A DNA stretch of 64,000 nt from BCD1 sp965230565 (GCA_965230565.1 CBDDLH010000008.1:11417-75416), one strand, 5' to 3'; positions 8,790 to 17,694 are shown, counted from the stretch's first letter. Numbers and translations: made by a program. Notes: generated from the sequence alone by a model not told the origin.

Positions 8790-10019
8790 TTATTTTTCCC
8801 AACGAATACGTTCCATCACTTCATCCTGAATTTTCAAGGACATATGAACGTATCGCATGGTAGTCTCAATTTTTGAATGTCCCATATACCTTTGAAGCAG
8901 GTGGCTGGGGACTTTTACAGCCATATTGGTACCAAAAGAATGTCGCCCGACATGACAGGTTAAATGCTTTTTAACCTTTGCGTGTTTAGCAACAATTTTC
9001 AGATTGGCATTGACTTTGGCGTTACTCATTTTGTCAAAAAATGGGGTGTTATTGTCAGCGGAATATTTATCTATGCAATATTTCAACCACTTTTGAGCTC
9101 TGCTTTCTGCTTCACCTTCAAAATAAAAGAAAGCATGAATGGGCAGGGTAATTTGCTTATTGGCCCGGCGCTTATTTTTCATCATCACCCCACTGTAGGA
9201 GTATCCTTGAGCAACTTTTGTGATATGCTTCGGACTCATCACAACCGCATCACTAAACCGAAGTCCTGTATAGGCCATCAGTAAAAAAATATCCCTGGCT
9301 TTGACAATTTCCTTGCCCAGCGCTGTAATATCCATATTTTCTATGGCTTTTAATTCATCCAGGCGCAAAAATTCTTTTTCATTGGAACGTCCTTTATCAT
9401 ACTTAAACTCGCCATATGGATTGACTCTCGAAGGAATAAAGCCTTTACTGATGGCCAGGTTAATATACGTTTTAACATGCCGATGATACTTATCTATGGT
9501 CGTCAAACTTTTCCCTTTGCCCAAAAGGAATTGATGAAATGCATAGACTGCGTTGAAATTCAAATCCTTGAACGAAAGATCCCCTAATGCAGTCTTGAAA
9601 TAGGATAATGTATTGAGTTGCGTCTGTCTGGTCGCTTCGGAAATATCTTCTCTGTGAAGAACTCTTTCTTTGTAGAAATCGCAAAAGGAAAGTTGGAGCC
9701 CACCGGTCGTCCTGAATTTTTTGTCAAAAGTATTCAGGCTCGGATGCTCACCGAATGCCTCATTGACTAATAACATTTGATAACTTTCCAGATCAGACAG
9801 TACTTTTTTAATATGAGAATTATAAGCGGTAGCGGTAGGGTGGTTGATCACCATGCCTTTTTTACGGTTCCATTGTTTTGGACTGATGGAAATATCTGTA
9901 GGGTAGTACTTGTGTTTCCCGTACTGATAGGCACAGATCCAAACGGGGCCTTTACCCGATTTAGAGAGCCGCTTTTTTCGCTCTGAGCTGTGGATGGGTT
10001 TGAAAGTAATTGCTTTCAT
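8790..10019 (-). CDS. Tyrosine recombinase (integrase) of the genomic island
   Basis: The 409-residue protein has the Bacteroidota integrase layout: an arm DNA-binding domain (about 1-100), a SAM-like core-binding domain (about 105-200) and the catalytic domain. Catalytic features seen are the first arginine in YTGLRFSDAV, the box HVGRHSFGTN with HxxR, and the C-terminal GHSKIETTMRYVH with the late histidine and the nucleophilic tyrosine. The set is complete, so the enzyme is probably active. The gene starts about 210 bp from the 3' end of tRNA-Asp and points away from it, the usual arrangement for an element inserted at a tRNA 3' end. Confidence 0.95.
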   Translation of the reverse strand: MKAITFKPIHSSERKKRLSKSGKGPVWICAYQYGKHKYYPTDISISPKQWNRKKGMVINHPTATAYNSHIKKVLSDLESYQMLLVNEAFGEHPSLNTFDKKFRTTGGLQLSFCDFYKERVLHREDISEATRQTQLNTLSYFKTALGDLSFKDLNFNAVYAFHQFLLGKGKSLTTIDKYHRHVKTYINLAISKGFIPSRVNPYGEFKYDKGRSNEKEFLRLDELKAIENMDITALGKEIVKARDIFLLMAYTGLRFSDAVVMSPKHITKVAQGYSYSGVMMKNKRRANKQITLPIHAFFYFEGEAESRAQKWLKYCIDKYSADNNTPFFDKMSNAKVNANLKIVAKHAKVKKHLTCHVGRHSFGTNMAVKVPSHLLQRYMGHSKIETTMRYVHMSLKIQDEVMERIRWEK

Positions 10020-10151
10020 CCGTTAATAATTTTTTAGTTAAAAAATCAATTAACAGACAGTGACATAAGCATTTTTTCTGGTGCAATGCCTGGTGCAAAA
10101 TATTTGTCCAGGTTAGTCCCCGTTTGTCCACTTTAGGCGGGTCCTTAAATG

Positions 10152-10176
10152 AAAAAAGCCCTGATTACATCAGAGC
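10152..10176 (-). terminator. Rho-independent terminator after tRNA-Asp
   Basis: Read on the minus strand, GCTCTGAT-gta-ATCAGGGC forms an 8-bp stem (one G-U pair) followed by TTTTTT. It lies about 50 nt past the tRNA-Asp 3' end and ends that transcript before the integrase promoter region. Confidence 0.7.
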
Positions 10177-10227
10177 ATTCTTCGTTTTTTGCAATTTCTT
10201 GTCCGTTTTTGTCAAGAAATATTTTTG

Positions 10228-10301
10228 CGGTCTGGACGGGACTCGAACCCGCGACCCCCTGCGTGACAGGCAGGTATTCTAACCAGCTGAACTACCAGAC
10301 C
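10228..10301 (-). tRNA. tRNA-Asp (anticodon GTC)
   Basis: The 74-nt minus-strand sequence folds as a tRNA. The acceptor stem is GGTCTGG/CCAGACC, the D arm contains AGCTGGTTAGA, and the anticodon loop is CTGTCAC, giving anticodon GTC (aspartate). The T arm has GGGTTCGAGTCCC and the discriminator base is G. CCA is not encoded. Its 3' end faces the integrase and is the likely attachment site of the island to the left. No second copy of the 3' end was found in the window, so the far attachment site must lie outside. Confidence 0.95.
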
Positions 10302-10620
10302 AGTGTACCTTTCTTTTTAAGGCGAGGCAAATGTAAAACGGTTTTTCAAATATTGCAACATTTAAATAAAAAAAAATAAAAAAAAGTTCCTTTTGCCCTT
10401 TTCATCCGCCATCTTCGTAATTTTGCACCGCTCCAATTCAATTGAAGCAGTATTCTGAGGGATACCTCCATATTTAGTGGCGTAAGACCAGGTAGCAGGT
10501 TTTTCTTAAAATAATTATTAAAAAACCTCAGCCTTAGCCTTAGCCTCAGCCTCAAAAACCACCCTGAATCCATACATTTTACTAAGGCTCAAATTTACCC
10601 TCAGGAAAACAACAATACTT
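10302..10620. other. Intergenic region between tRNA-Asp and accA
   Basis: This 319-bp region holds the divergent promoters of tRNA-Asp and accA. A run of near-identical 6-bp units (CCTTAG, CCTTAG, CCTCAG, CCTCAA) lies at about 10530-10555. No gene is seen. Confidence 0.5.
10392..10425 (+). promoter_or_regulatory. Candidate Bacteroidota promoter upstream of accA
   Basis: TTTG at 10392-10395 and TAATTTTG at 10418-10425 match the Bacteroidota -33/-7 consensus (TTTG, about 20 bp, TAnnTTTG). The spacing here is 22 bp. It points toward accA and would leave a leader of nearly 190 nt. Confidence 0.45.
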
Positions 10621-11649
10621 ATGGTATTTTTAGAGTTTGAGAAACCACTAGAAGAATTATACGAACAACTCGATAAGATCCGCGAAGTCGAAAAAGGCGG
10701 CGTGGTCGATGTATCCTCCACCATCAAAGAGTTGGAAAATAAGATAAGAAACACCCGTAAGGATATCTATAGCAACCTCACCGGCTGGCAACGTGTATTA
10801 CTCTCCCGCCACCCGGAAAGGCCTTATACCCTCTATTATATCGAGCATATGTGCCGCAAGTTCATCGAACTGCACGGCGATCGCAATTTCAAGGACGATA
10901 AGGCTATTATCGGGGGGATTGGCAATATAGATGGACAAACCATGGTTATTATAGGGCACCAAAAGGGTGTGAATACCAAAATGCGCCAATACCGCAACTT
11001 CGGTATGGCCAATCCGGAAGGATACCGCAAAGCCCTGCGATTGATGAAAATGGCCGAAAGATTCAACCTGCCGGTCGTTACCCTCATCGATACCATGGGA
11101 GCTTATCCGGGGATCGAAGCTGAAGAGCGCGGACAGGCAGAAGCCATCGCCCGCAACCTCTTTGAAATGGCCAAACTGAAAGTTCCTGTGGTCTGTGTCG
11201 TCATCGGTGAAGGAGCCTCGGGAGGTGCCATCGGTATCGGACTGGGCGACAGAGTTTATATGCTGGAAAATACCTGGTATTCGGTAATTTCACCGGAATC
11301 ATGCTCTTCCATACTCTGGCGTAGCTGGGATTATAAGGAACAAGCCGCCGAAGCCCTCAAACTGACTGCCGAAGATATGATGTCAATGGGGCTGATCGAT
11401 GGAATTATTAAGGAACCCCTTGGTGGAGCACATTCTGCACCGGAAGAAATGGCCAAAACGCTTAAAAAGCATATTAAAAAAACAGTGGCCGAGCTGAAGG
11501 AGCTCTCTGACGAAGAACGTATCGCTCAGCGAATTGATAAATACGCCAATATGGGTGAATTCGATTACTATGAAGAAGAAGTAGAAGAAGAAACGGATAA
11601 GAAGGATAAGAGCAAGAAGAAGAAAAAGGAGAAAAAGGAGAAAAAATAG
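10621..11649 (+). CDS. accA: Acetyl-CoA carboxylase carboxyltransferase subunit alpha
   Basis: AccA is the alpha half of the carboxyltransferase that moves CO2 from biotin to acetyl-CoA in the first step of fatty-acid synthesis. The 342-residue protein aligns along the whole family: N-terminal helices (LEFEKPLEELYEQLDKI), the core with YPGIEAEERGQ and GEGASGGAIGIG, and the SVISPESCSSILWR segment. The tail beyond residue about 320 is an added Glu/Lys-rich extension. AccD is not in the window. The start is the ATG at 10621, with no strong ribosome-binding site. Confidence 0.97.
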   Translation: MVFLEFEKPLEELYEQLDKIREVEKGGVVDVSSTIKELENKIRNTRKDIYSNLTGWQRVLLSRHPERPYTLYYIEHMCRKFIELHGDRNFKDDKAIIGGIGNIDGQTMVIIGHQKGVNTKMRQYRNFGMANPEGYRKALRLMKMAERFNLPVVTLIDTMGAYPGIEAEERGQAEAIARNLFEMAKLKVPVVCVVIGEGASGGAIGIGLGDRVYMLENTWYSVISPESCSSILWRSWDYKEQAAEALKLTAEDMMSMGLIDGIIKEPLGGAHSAPEEMAKTLKKHIKKTVAELKELSDEERIAQRIDKYANMGEFDYYEEEVEEETDKKDKSKKKKKEKKEKK

Positions 11650-11670
11650 ATCACATACACTACACACCAT

Positions 11671-12222
11671 ATGAGTATCATTCAAAGGTTACGCCAATAC
11701 TTATATCGCAATACTTTGAATAAAAATTTGGCCGGTACCAGAAAGACTTCTGGCAAAAAAGTGTCTTTCGAAACCGCCAAAACCATAGGATTGCTCTTCG
11801 ATGCGAATGACCTCAATACCCGCAATATGGTATTGAAATACGGCAATTCCCTGAAAAAACAAGGGAAAAGAGTCACCTATCTCGGATATCTCGAAAATAA
11901 ACACGAGACCGAAAATTATACCTTCGACTATTATAATCTGAAAAATATAGATTGGGCCAAACGCGCTAAAGGAGAAACGGTGGAGGAATTCATCAAACAA
12001 CCTTTTGATATCCTCATCGGGGCCATGCTGCAGACCAGCGAACATGCAGAATACATAGCCACCCTAAGCAAAGCCAGCCTCAAAGCGGGACCTATACCCA
12101 AATACGTGCCCGAATCATTCAATGTAATGATAGATTATAAAAAAGGAACCGATCTGCCCGAATTTCTCAAGCAAATAGAATCTCTGCTGAAAAAAACCCA
12201 GGCTACCTCCCTCGCAACCTAA
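11671..12222 (+). CDS. Conserved Bacteroidota protein, DUF6913-like
   Basis: The 183-residue protein has a basic N-terminus (residues 1-30) and a core of alternating strands and helices (IGLLFDANDLNTRNMVLKYG, then KRVTYLGYLENK). The region IDWAKRAKGETVEEFIKQPF and the segment FDILIGAM follow. This matches my memory of the DUF6913 family, found mainly in Bacteroidota, whose function is unknown. It lies 21 bp after accA and is probably in the same transcript. There is no signal peptide or membrane helix. Confidence 0.7.
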   Translation: MSIIQRLRQYLYRNTLNKNLAGTRKTSGKKVSFETAKTIGLLFDANDLNTRNMVLKYGNSLKKQGKRVTYLGYLENKHETENYTFDYYNLKNIDWAKRAKGETVEEFIKQPFDILIGAMLQTSEHAEYIATLSKASLKAGPIPKYVPESFNVMIDYKKGTDLPEFLKQIESLLKKTQATSLAT

Positions 12223-12225
12223 CCG

Positions 12226-12248
12226 TAGCACAGGTTTTAACCTGTGAA
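12226..12248 (+). repeat. REP-like hairpin (GTAGCACAG family), copy 1
   Basis: The sequence GTAGCACAGGTTTTAACCTGTG folds into a short perfect hairpin (CACAGGTT/AACCTGTG). It starts a few bases after the stop of the DUF6913-like gene. A sister copy lies at 52988-53010 right after the TlpA gene. The position and form fit REP elements, which are mobilised in other genomes by RAYT transposases. No RAYT gene is in the window. Confidence 0.6.
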
Positions 12249-12309
12249 AATTTCAAATTACTTGGAATTCTCATCCCTTCATTTTATTCCAGATGGGGCT
12301 TTTGACCTG

Positions 12310-12400
12310 TGAATTATTTAACCACAGAGTTCACAGTGAAGGCACTGAGGGCGCAGAGGGTTTAACCGCAATAGGCGCAATGGAAGCGCAAGGCTCGCAA
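12310..12400. repeat. Dispersed low-complexity repeat (ACCACAGAG / GCGCAA type)
   Basis: The stretch with ACCACAGAGTTCACAG, GGCGCAGAGGG and repeated CGCAATGG-like units belongs to a decaying intergenic repeat family. Related text occurs near 28138-28250, 31998-32080 and 43795-43885. It codes for nothing recognisable. Confidence 0.5.
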
Positions 12401-12518
12401 GGTGCTCTAATTCATTCACGCCTTCAAGCATTTCGTCAAATAGCCCCTATGACCTTAAGTCCTTTCGACCTTCCTTTGTTCCCTTGTTTCCTTATTCCCT
12501 TATTCCCTTGTTCCCTTA

Positions 12519-14318
12519 CTACTGTATATCATCCCCCCGCAACTTCCTATACCGCTTTCTTGCTTCCACTGCATAAGTACTACTGGAAAAGTCAATAAAC
12601 AAAGTCTCATAAAGAGTCTTGGCCTTTTCAATGTCGTTCAGGTGAGATTCGTATAATTCTGCCAGTTCGAAAAGAGCATTATCGGCCCGAATGTCCTCTT
12701 TGTAATTGTCAAAGACATTCTGCAGGATGGACGCCGCCTTCTCCCATTCGTGTTGTTTCTTAAATACCTGGGCCTTCAGGTAAAGCACATCATCATCAAG
12801 ACTATGCTCCGGGAATTGAGTCAACAGATCCGCCAGTTGGGAAAAAGCCTCCTCAAATTTATTCTGGAATACCATCAGATCCGCCTGGGCATACATTTCA
12901 AGAGCGGTAGTGGTACTGTCGAGGCCCATATTATCCATGATGAATACGGAAAGGTCCAGGGCGTCGTTGGCAATCAATTTGGAGGTTGAGGCCTTCAATA
13001 CATCAAACTGGGACTGTGCCCACGCAAAATCGCCGAAATAGTACGATAATTTGGCATTCCGGAACCTCGCTTCATGACCAAGAATACCTTCCTTGAATTC
13101 CTTATCTACCTGAGAATAGAGTAGGGTAGATTCCCAGCGATCTCCCTTCATCAGGTAGAAATCCGCCAGACTGATCTTGGCATGAGCCAGCAGTACCCGG
13201 TCGATGCCACGGTACTCGATCATTTCAGAAAGCAGGGTGATAGCTTTATCCAGATCATTCAGGTAAAAAGCTTCAAATTCTGCCAATTCAAGGATGATGG
13301 AAGCGGTAGCGGTGGTTTTACCAAATTCCCCCAGAAAGCTTTCATATTGAGTTTCCAGGTCTTTTAATTGCTCGACGGTGTAATTGCTTCCTTCAACGAG
13401 CCTGTCCCGGCGAACGAGCAGCCCGTCACGTTTGGCATCGATGTAATAGGTGGATGCCAGTCCTTTTTGCTCAACGATATAGTCAAAAGCCTCTACAGCC
13501 GTATCGTAATCTTCATCATTGGCAGCAATTTGTGCCAGGTGATAAATGCGTCCGCCATTCTCTCCCAGGCGCCGGTCGAGGGCTTTTACCTGACGGAAAG
13601 CACTTTTATAATCTTTGCGTTGGATGAATACCCAGGTCAGCATTTCCACATAGGGAATCGACTGGTCATCATCCTGGATGCGTTCATATAGTTTAGCCTG
13701 CAATTCCAGAAAATCATCTTCGGAAAGGTAACGTTGGAAGTAGGTTTTGATCTGGTTCGATCGCTCCGGATTCATGACCAGACTGTTCAGGTAATTGTCG
13801 ATCATCTTGGGAATATCTCCCTTGCGGCGATACAGCTCCCCAAGGTTCAAGGCAAATACATAATCGTCTTTGAGTATTTTGGCACCTTTTTCATAAGTGG
13901 CAACCGCTTCATCATATTTCTGAAGTCGCATGAAAGAACTGGCCAGTTGAGTCACCGCGTATTGATCACGAGGCAGGTTGTCGATCGCTGTTTTGTATTG
14001 CTCCGCTGCCTTGTCTGGTTGTTCCATCCGGTCGTAGATCTTCCCATAACTCACGTACAGGCTCACATTCTCCGGCTGTTTACGCAGCTGTTTTTTGATA
14101 ACCGAAATGCATTCGTCATAGGCACCCTGCCCCAGCAAACTTTCGACGTATCGCTCAAAATAATAATCACTTTTCGTTTTGTCGTAAAGTTTCTCATACA
14201 TCACGGCAGCTTTTTCAAACTCACCGTTCTGATAATATTGTTGGGCCAGACGGGCATCCTGCGCACTGGCAAACAGGGCTGAAAGCCCCAAAATCAACAC
14301 AAAAACCAATTTCTTCAT
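12519..14318 (-). CDS. Periplasmic TPR-repeat protein
   Basis: From the ATG at 14318 the protein has about 599 residues. The frame extends 10 codons further, but the signal peptide MKKLVFVLILGLSALFASA begins at this ATG. The mature part is built almost wholly of tetratricopeptide repeats: YYQNGEFEKAAVMYEKL, then YGKIYDRMEQPDKAAEQY, then YDEAVATYEKGAKIL, and more toward the C-terminus (ELYESHLNDIEKAKTLYETL). It is likely a periplasmic scaffold protein. No enzymatic domain is seen, and the repeats do not tell which complex it serves. Confidence 0.85.
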   Translation of the reverse strand: MKKLVFVLILGLSALFASAQDARLAQQYYQNGEFEKAAVMYEKLYDKTKSDYYFERYVESLLGQGAYDECISVIKKQLRKQPENVSLYVSYGKIYDRMEQPDKAAEQYKTAIDNLPRDQYAVTQLASSFMRLQKYDEAVATYEKGAKILKDDYVFALNLGELYRRKGDIPKMIDNYLNSLVMNPERSNQIKTYFQRYLSEDDFLELQAKLYERIQDDDQSIPYVEMLTWVFIQRKDYKSAFRQVKALDRRLGENGGRIYHLAQIAANDEDYDTAVEAFDYIVEQKGLASTYYIDAKRDGLLVRRDRLVEGSNYTVEQLKDLETQYESFLGEFGKTTATASIILELAEFEAFYLNDLDKAITLLSEMIEYRGIDRVLLAHAKISLADFYLMKGDRWESTLLYSQVDKEFKEGILGHEARFRNAKLSYYFGDFAWAQSQFDVLKASTSKLIANDALDLSVFIMDNMGLDSTTTALEMYAQADLMVFQNKFEEAFSQLADLLTQFPEHSLDDDVLYLKAQVFKKQHEWEKAASILQNVFDNYKEDIRADNALFELAELYESHLNDIEKAKTLYETLFIDFSSSTYAVEARKRYRKLRGDDIQ

Positions 14319-14667
14319 GATCATAGAATTATACTCAAAAGAACGCAATTACCTTATAAAAGTTGCTTCTGCGGGAGGGTAAAGATACGATATTGATACA
14401 ATTCTATGGTTCCTGCCTTCCACATTCGTGTAGGCACCGGGCTGTCCACTTCGCTCCCATCCCTGGCACTGCTCGTCCCTGCGCCGCCCTCCGCTCAAAT
14501 CGCTCCGGCCAAAGAAAAACATATCCCCCTCTTCGAGGGGGAATAATTAAACCCCAAAAATTCTCCGAATTTTAAAGTTTAATTTGGGGGTGATTTTCTC
14601 AGTTTTCAGGGCTTTCCCGGGGGAGTCCCCCCCCAGACCCTATTTGCTTATTCAAGGTATAAACCAC
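14319..14667. other. Intergenic region with GC-rich hairpins
   Basis: This 349-bp region holds a hairpin, TCCCCCTCTTCGAGGGGGA (14525-14545), then AATTAAACCCC facing a later TTTAATTTGGGG arm (about 14544-14592). Both lie between the end of the first TonB-like gene and the start of the TPR gene and may act in termination, though no T run follows directly. No gene is seen. Confidence 0.45.
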
Positions 14668-15585
14668 CTACTCCAACCGGAAATGCACCGGCAAATTAAA
14701 CTGCACCCTCACAGGCCTTCCCCGCTGTTTGCCAGGAGTCCATTTCAAATCACTATTGGCCATCATATTGACTACCCTCATAGCTTCTTCACCACATTGA
14801 CCGCCAATATCCCGGATCAGTTCAACATTAGATACGGAGCCGTCTTTTTCCACCACAAAGGAGACAAAACATCTTCCCTGGATGCCATTTTCCCGGGCGA
14901 TTGCAGGATACTTAATTTTTGATTGAACAAATTGTAACAATTTCGTATCTGCACACTTCTTTTTATCTTCTTTTGAAGCAGACATATCCTCACACCCTGG
15001 AAACCTGGGCATCTCTTCTACTACTTTAAAAATTGGTGGCACATCATCTTCCTTTTCCTTTGGTGGGGGCAATACAATTTTTGCCGGTTTAGAGGGTCCA
15101 ACCGGCTCCGGTCTTACAAACTCTTTTAGGGAAGGATCGACAAATTCCACCGTATCTACCTGTGCAGTATTTTCTACCACAACGAATTCTGGTTTTTTGG
15201 GAGGAGGGGGTAACTCCTTCTTTTTTTCGTGTTTGGTTGGGATTATTTTCACCTCATCAATGAATTCCTCACCCCAAACAATATTTACTTTCACAGGAGG
15301 GTCAAACTGCGTCCAGCCAAAAGCCAGTACTGAAACTCCGAGAGCGACTACCAGCCCAATATTAAAAAACGTACCACTATACCGAAAGACATTCACCGGC
15401 AGGTATTTATTCCTTTCTGATAACTTAAAGGGTTTTGATGCTTCAGCGTTTTTTGAGAAGTTCTGGTGTTGTTTTCTGTGCAGATAAAAACGGAAAAAGG
15501 TGATGCCCATGACCATTGCCGCAATGATCCCTAATAGCAGCATGCCAAGTGTATTCCCGTTGATGGCGATATTCAACAAGTTCAT
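14668..15585 (-). CDS. TonB-family energy transducer, paralogue 1
   Basis: The 305-residue protein has two N-terminal membrane helices (about 7-30 and 75-92, the second ending LAFGWTQF). A proline- and lysine-rich periplasmic spacer with short PPPPKK runs follows. The C-terminal TonB domain (about 210-305) includes YPAIARENGIQGRCFVSFVV and VEKDGSVSNV. TonB-type proteins pass proton-motive energy from ExbBD to outer-membrane receptors. A cysteine pair (PGCED, KKCAD) precedes the domain, as in many Bacteroidota homologues. It is clearly a paralogue of the next gene upstream, sharing near-identical C-terminal domains, so the two arose by duplication. Confidence 0.9.
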   Translation of the reverse strand: MNLLNIAINGNTLGMLLLGIIAAMVMGITFFRFYLHRKQHQNFSKNAEASKPFKLSERNKYLPVNVFRYSGTFFNIGLVVALGVSVLAFGWTQFDPPVKVNIVWGEEFIDEVKIIPTKHEKKKELPPPPKKPEFVVVENTAQVDTVEFVDPSLKEFVRPEPVGPSKPAKIVLPPPKEKEDDVPPIFKVVEEMPRFPGCEDMSASKEDKKKCADTKLLQFVQSKIKYPAIARENGIQGRCFVSFVVEKDGSVSNVELIRDIGGQCGEEAMRVVNMMANSDLKWTPGKQRGRPVRVQFNLPVHFRLE

Positions 15586-15879
15586 AATAAAAGGATTTTA
15601 ATGATCTGATATTCAGTTTCTTATAAGATGTTCCAGGCAGGAGTTTTGGTGGGAGTAAACACTGAAAATTTCAAGAAAATTTAAAAAAGTTGCCTAAAAA
15701 ATGTCACATTGGCCATGTTCGTGGCTTTTATATATGGGGGCTGGGGGCAGTGAGGGCCTCACTCAGAGTGAGGCCCTCACTGAAAAAACAGACCTCCGAG
15801 GTCTAAAGGGGGTAATGCCCAACAAAAAAAGGGTTGACCTCATCAGAGATCAACCCTTTTTTATGGTAGTCAACTAAGA
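15586..15879. other. Intergenic region between the TonB paralogues with a perfect hairpin
   Basis: A 14-bp perfect stem (AGTGAGGGCCTCAC / GTGAGGCCCTCACT, loop TCAGA) lies at 15749-15781. A shorter one (GACCTCCGAGGTC) follows at about 15791. No T run follows in either direction, so these look like repeat-derived hairpins and not terminators. No gene is seen. Confidence 0.6.
15822..15862 (-). terminator. Terminator of TonB paralogue 2
   Basis: GGGTTGA and TCAACCC form the stem. It is flanked by an A run on the left and a T run on the right, so it can end transcription in both directions. It lies 18 bp past the stop of the 15880-16809 gene. Confidence 0.8.
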
Positions 15880-16809
15880 TTACTCAAGTTTGAAGTGTAC
15901 GGGCAGGTTAAACTGCACACGTACAGGGCGACCACGTTGCTTTCCAGGAGTCCATTTGATTCCTTTTTTATCCATAAGGTTTACAACGCGCAGGGCTTCC
16001 TGGCCACACTGGCCACCAATGTCACGAACCAGCCGCACATCGGAAACGGAACCGTCTTTTTCGACGACGAATGTCACAAAACAACGTCCCTGAATACCGT
16101 TTTCACGAGCGATCGCAGGGTATTTGATATTTCCCTGGATAAACTGCAAGAGTTTGGTGTCCGCACAAGTTTTCTTTTCCTGCTGTGTTCCCGCAACATC
16201 TTCACACCCCGGGAAACGAGGCATTTGCTCTACCACTTTGAAAATTTCCTCTTCTTTTGGAGGTGGTGGTGGCGGAGGAGGCGGTGGTGGCGGCGGAGGT
16301 GCGTCTGGCACCGGATCAGGGCGGACAACTTCGGTATCATCATCGATAGAGTTATCTACGAAGTCCGGCTGCTCATCCTCCAGCACTAATTCATCAGGTA
16401 CCTCTTCAATCACCGGTGGTGGTGGCGGAGGAGGCGGTGGTGGCGGCTCAGCGGTACGAACGATTTCTTGCTCCAGGTCTATCTCGAGGTCAGCGAGAAG
16501 GTCAGAAACATCGATCACCTTTTCGTACTGTGTCCAGCCAAATGCCAAAACAATCACACCAAGGGAAATAGCAAGTCCGAGGTTAAAGAATGTAGAGCTG
16601 TATTTAAAAGCGTCTACCTCAGGATACTTGTTCCTGCCCTCCAAAGGAGAGCTGTGCTTTTGATCAGCAAAGGTAGAGGCAAGATCTTTTTCCGATTGTC
16701 GGCGCAGTTGCATTCTGACGAGATAAATCAGCGCCAGGATGCCAACCATTATACCTAAAACCGCCAGACCCAATGCCTTACCACTAATGGCAATATCAAG
16801 TAACAACAT
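15880..16809 (-). CDS. TonB-family energy transducer, paralogue 2, with polyproline spacer
   Basis: The 309-residue protein has the same plan as its neighbour: two membrane helices (about 7-30 and 73-92), a periplasmic spacer and a C-terminal TonB domain (NGIQGRCFVTFVVEKDGSV). The spacer differs. It carries two runs of about 11 and 14 prolines separated by an acidic stretch. These appear in the DNA as near-perfect repeats of GGT/GGC/GGA codon complements and are prone to length change. Translation of such runs normally needs EF-P. The two paralogues may serve different receptors. That is inference. Confidence 0.9.
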   Translation of the reverse strand: MLLLDIAISGKALGLAVLGIMVGILALIYLVRMQLRRQSEKDLASTFADQKHSSPLEGRNKYPEVDAFKYSSTFFNLGLAISLGVIVLAFGWTQYEKVIDVSDLLADLEIDLEQEIVRTAEPPPPPPPPPPPVIEEVPDELVLEDEQPDFVDNSIDDDTEVVRPDPVPDAPPPPPPPPPPPPPPKEEEIFKVVEQMPRFPGCEDVAGTQQEKKTCADTKLLQFIQGNIKYPAIARENGIQGRCFVTFVVEKDGSVSDVRLVRDIGGQCGQEALRVVNLMDKKGIKWTPGKQRGRPVRVQFNLPVHFKLE

Positions 16810-16861
16810 ACTGACAAGGTTTAATGATGCTTATAAATAGATCCGGAAAATCCTGATCTAT

Positions 16862-17218
16862 CTAAAGGTTAATAAATTTCAAAATAATCAAACTACTTAA
16901 TGAGCCGATAATATTAGCAACAATATCAAGAAATTCAAAATATCTCCCGGGAAAAAAATAATATTGTCCTAATTCAAGAAAAATCCCAAACCCGGCACTG
17001 ATAAGAACCGCCCAGATGATATTTCGGGTAGTCAGACGCTTTTGCCTGTAAAAACCTCGGAATAACAACAGTGTAAGTATCAAATAAACACCTACATGTG
17101 CGATCTTGTCTGCTTCCAGCAAATCTCCCAGATCAATTTGGGGAAGATTTTTTCCGGGTGTGGCCGATAAAACAAAAATTACGGCAGCCCAGATGAAAGC
17201 CGGGATAAAATTCTTCAA
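16862..17218 (-). CDS. VanZ-like membrane protein
   Basis: The 118-residue protein has four membrane helices and the VanZ-family signatures. The N-terminal helix ends in LSATPGKNLP, followed by DKIAHVGVYLILTLLL and the C-terminal block FGIFLELGQYYFFPGRYFEF, then DIVANIIGSL. VanZ-like proteins are common small membrane proteins in Bacteroidota, and most have no proven role. It lies 75 bp downstream of gcvH on the same strand, a frequent pairing in this phylum. Confidence 0.85.
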   Translation of the reverse strand: MKNFIPAFIWAAVIFVLSATPGKNLPQIDLGDLLEADKIAHVGVYLILTLLLFRGFYRQKRLTTRNIIWAVLISAGFGIFLELGQYYFFPGRYFEFLDIVANIIGSLSSLIILKFINL

Positions 17219-17292
17219 ACTGACTCAATTATTTCAATAGATGAAGCGATTACTTTTTTTGGTGCATGTAAGCTTAATTTTTTTTAAATTAA

Positions 17293-17682
17293 TTACAATG
17301 ACGCCTCATAAGCTTCCGCATCCATCAAAGAATCCAATTGTGAAGGATCAGACATTTCGATCTTGATAATCCAGCCTTTCCCGTATGGCTCTTCATTGAT
17401 CAATGCCGGATTATCTCCTTCTTCTTCGTTCAGTTCCGGATTAAATTCCAGTACTTTTCCATCAACAGGGATAAAGAGATCAGAAGTCGTTTTTACGGCT
17501 TCAATCGTGCCAAAAATGTCCCCTTGTGATAATTCTTCGTCAACGGTGTCTACTTCAACATAGACCAATTCGCCCAATTCGCTTTGAGCAAAATCGGTAA
17601 TGCCAATATAGGCAATGTTCCCTTCTTCAACTCTGATCCACTCGTGGTCCTCAGAGTATTTGAGATCATTAGGAAAATTCAT
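17293..17682 (-). CDS. gcvH: Glycine cleavage system H protein
   Basis: GcvH carries the lipoyl arm that shuttles the aminomethyl group between the P, T and L proteins of glycine cleavage. The 129-residue length is typical. The segments EDHEWIRVEEGNIAYIGITD and GTIEAVKTTSDLFIPVDG are family signatures, with the lipoylated lysine at residue 64. It lies 12 bp after the citrate synthase gene, so the two are probably in one transcript. The P and T proteins are not in the window. Confidence 0.97.
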   Translation of the reverse strand: MNFPNDLKYSEDHEWIRVEEGNIAYIGITDFAQSELGELVYVEVDTVDEELSQGDIFGTIEAVKTTSDLFIPVDGKVLEFNPELNEEEGDNPALINEEPYGKGWIIKIEMSDPSQLDSLMDAEAYEASL

Positions 17683-17694
17683 ATTAAGATGGTT

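Noticed and set aside
13734..14282. 182-codon plus frame opposite the TPR gene
   Set aside because: It is antisense to a clear TPR-repeat protein and has no protein-like features.
15749..15781. 14-bp hairpin between the TonB genes as a terminator
   Set aside because: No T run on either strand follows the stem. The real terminator is at 15822-15862.
16124..16663. Gly/Ser-rich plus frame opposite the second TonB gene
   Set aside because: The glycine runs are the complement of proline codons in the TonB spacer.
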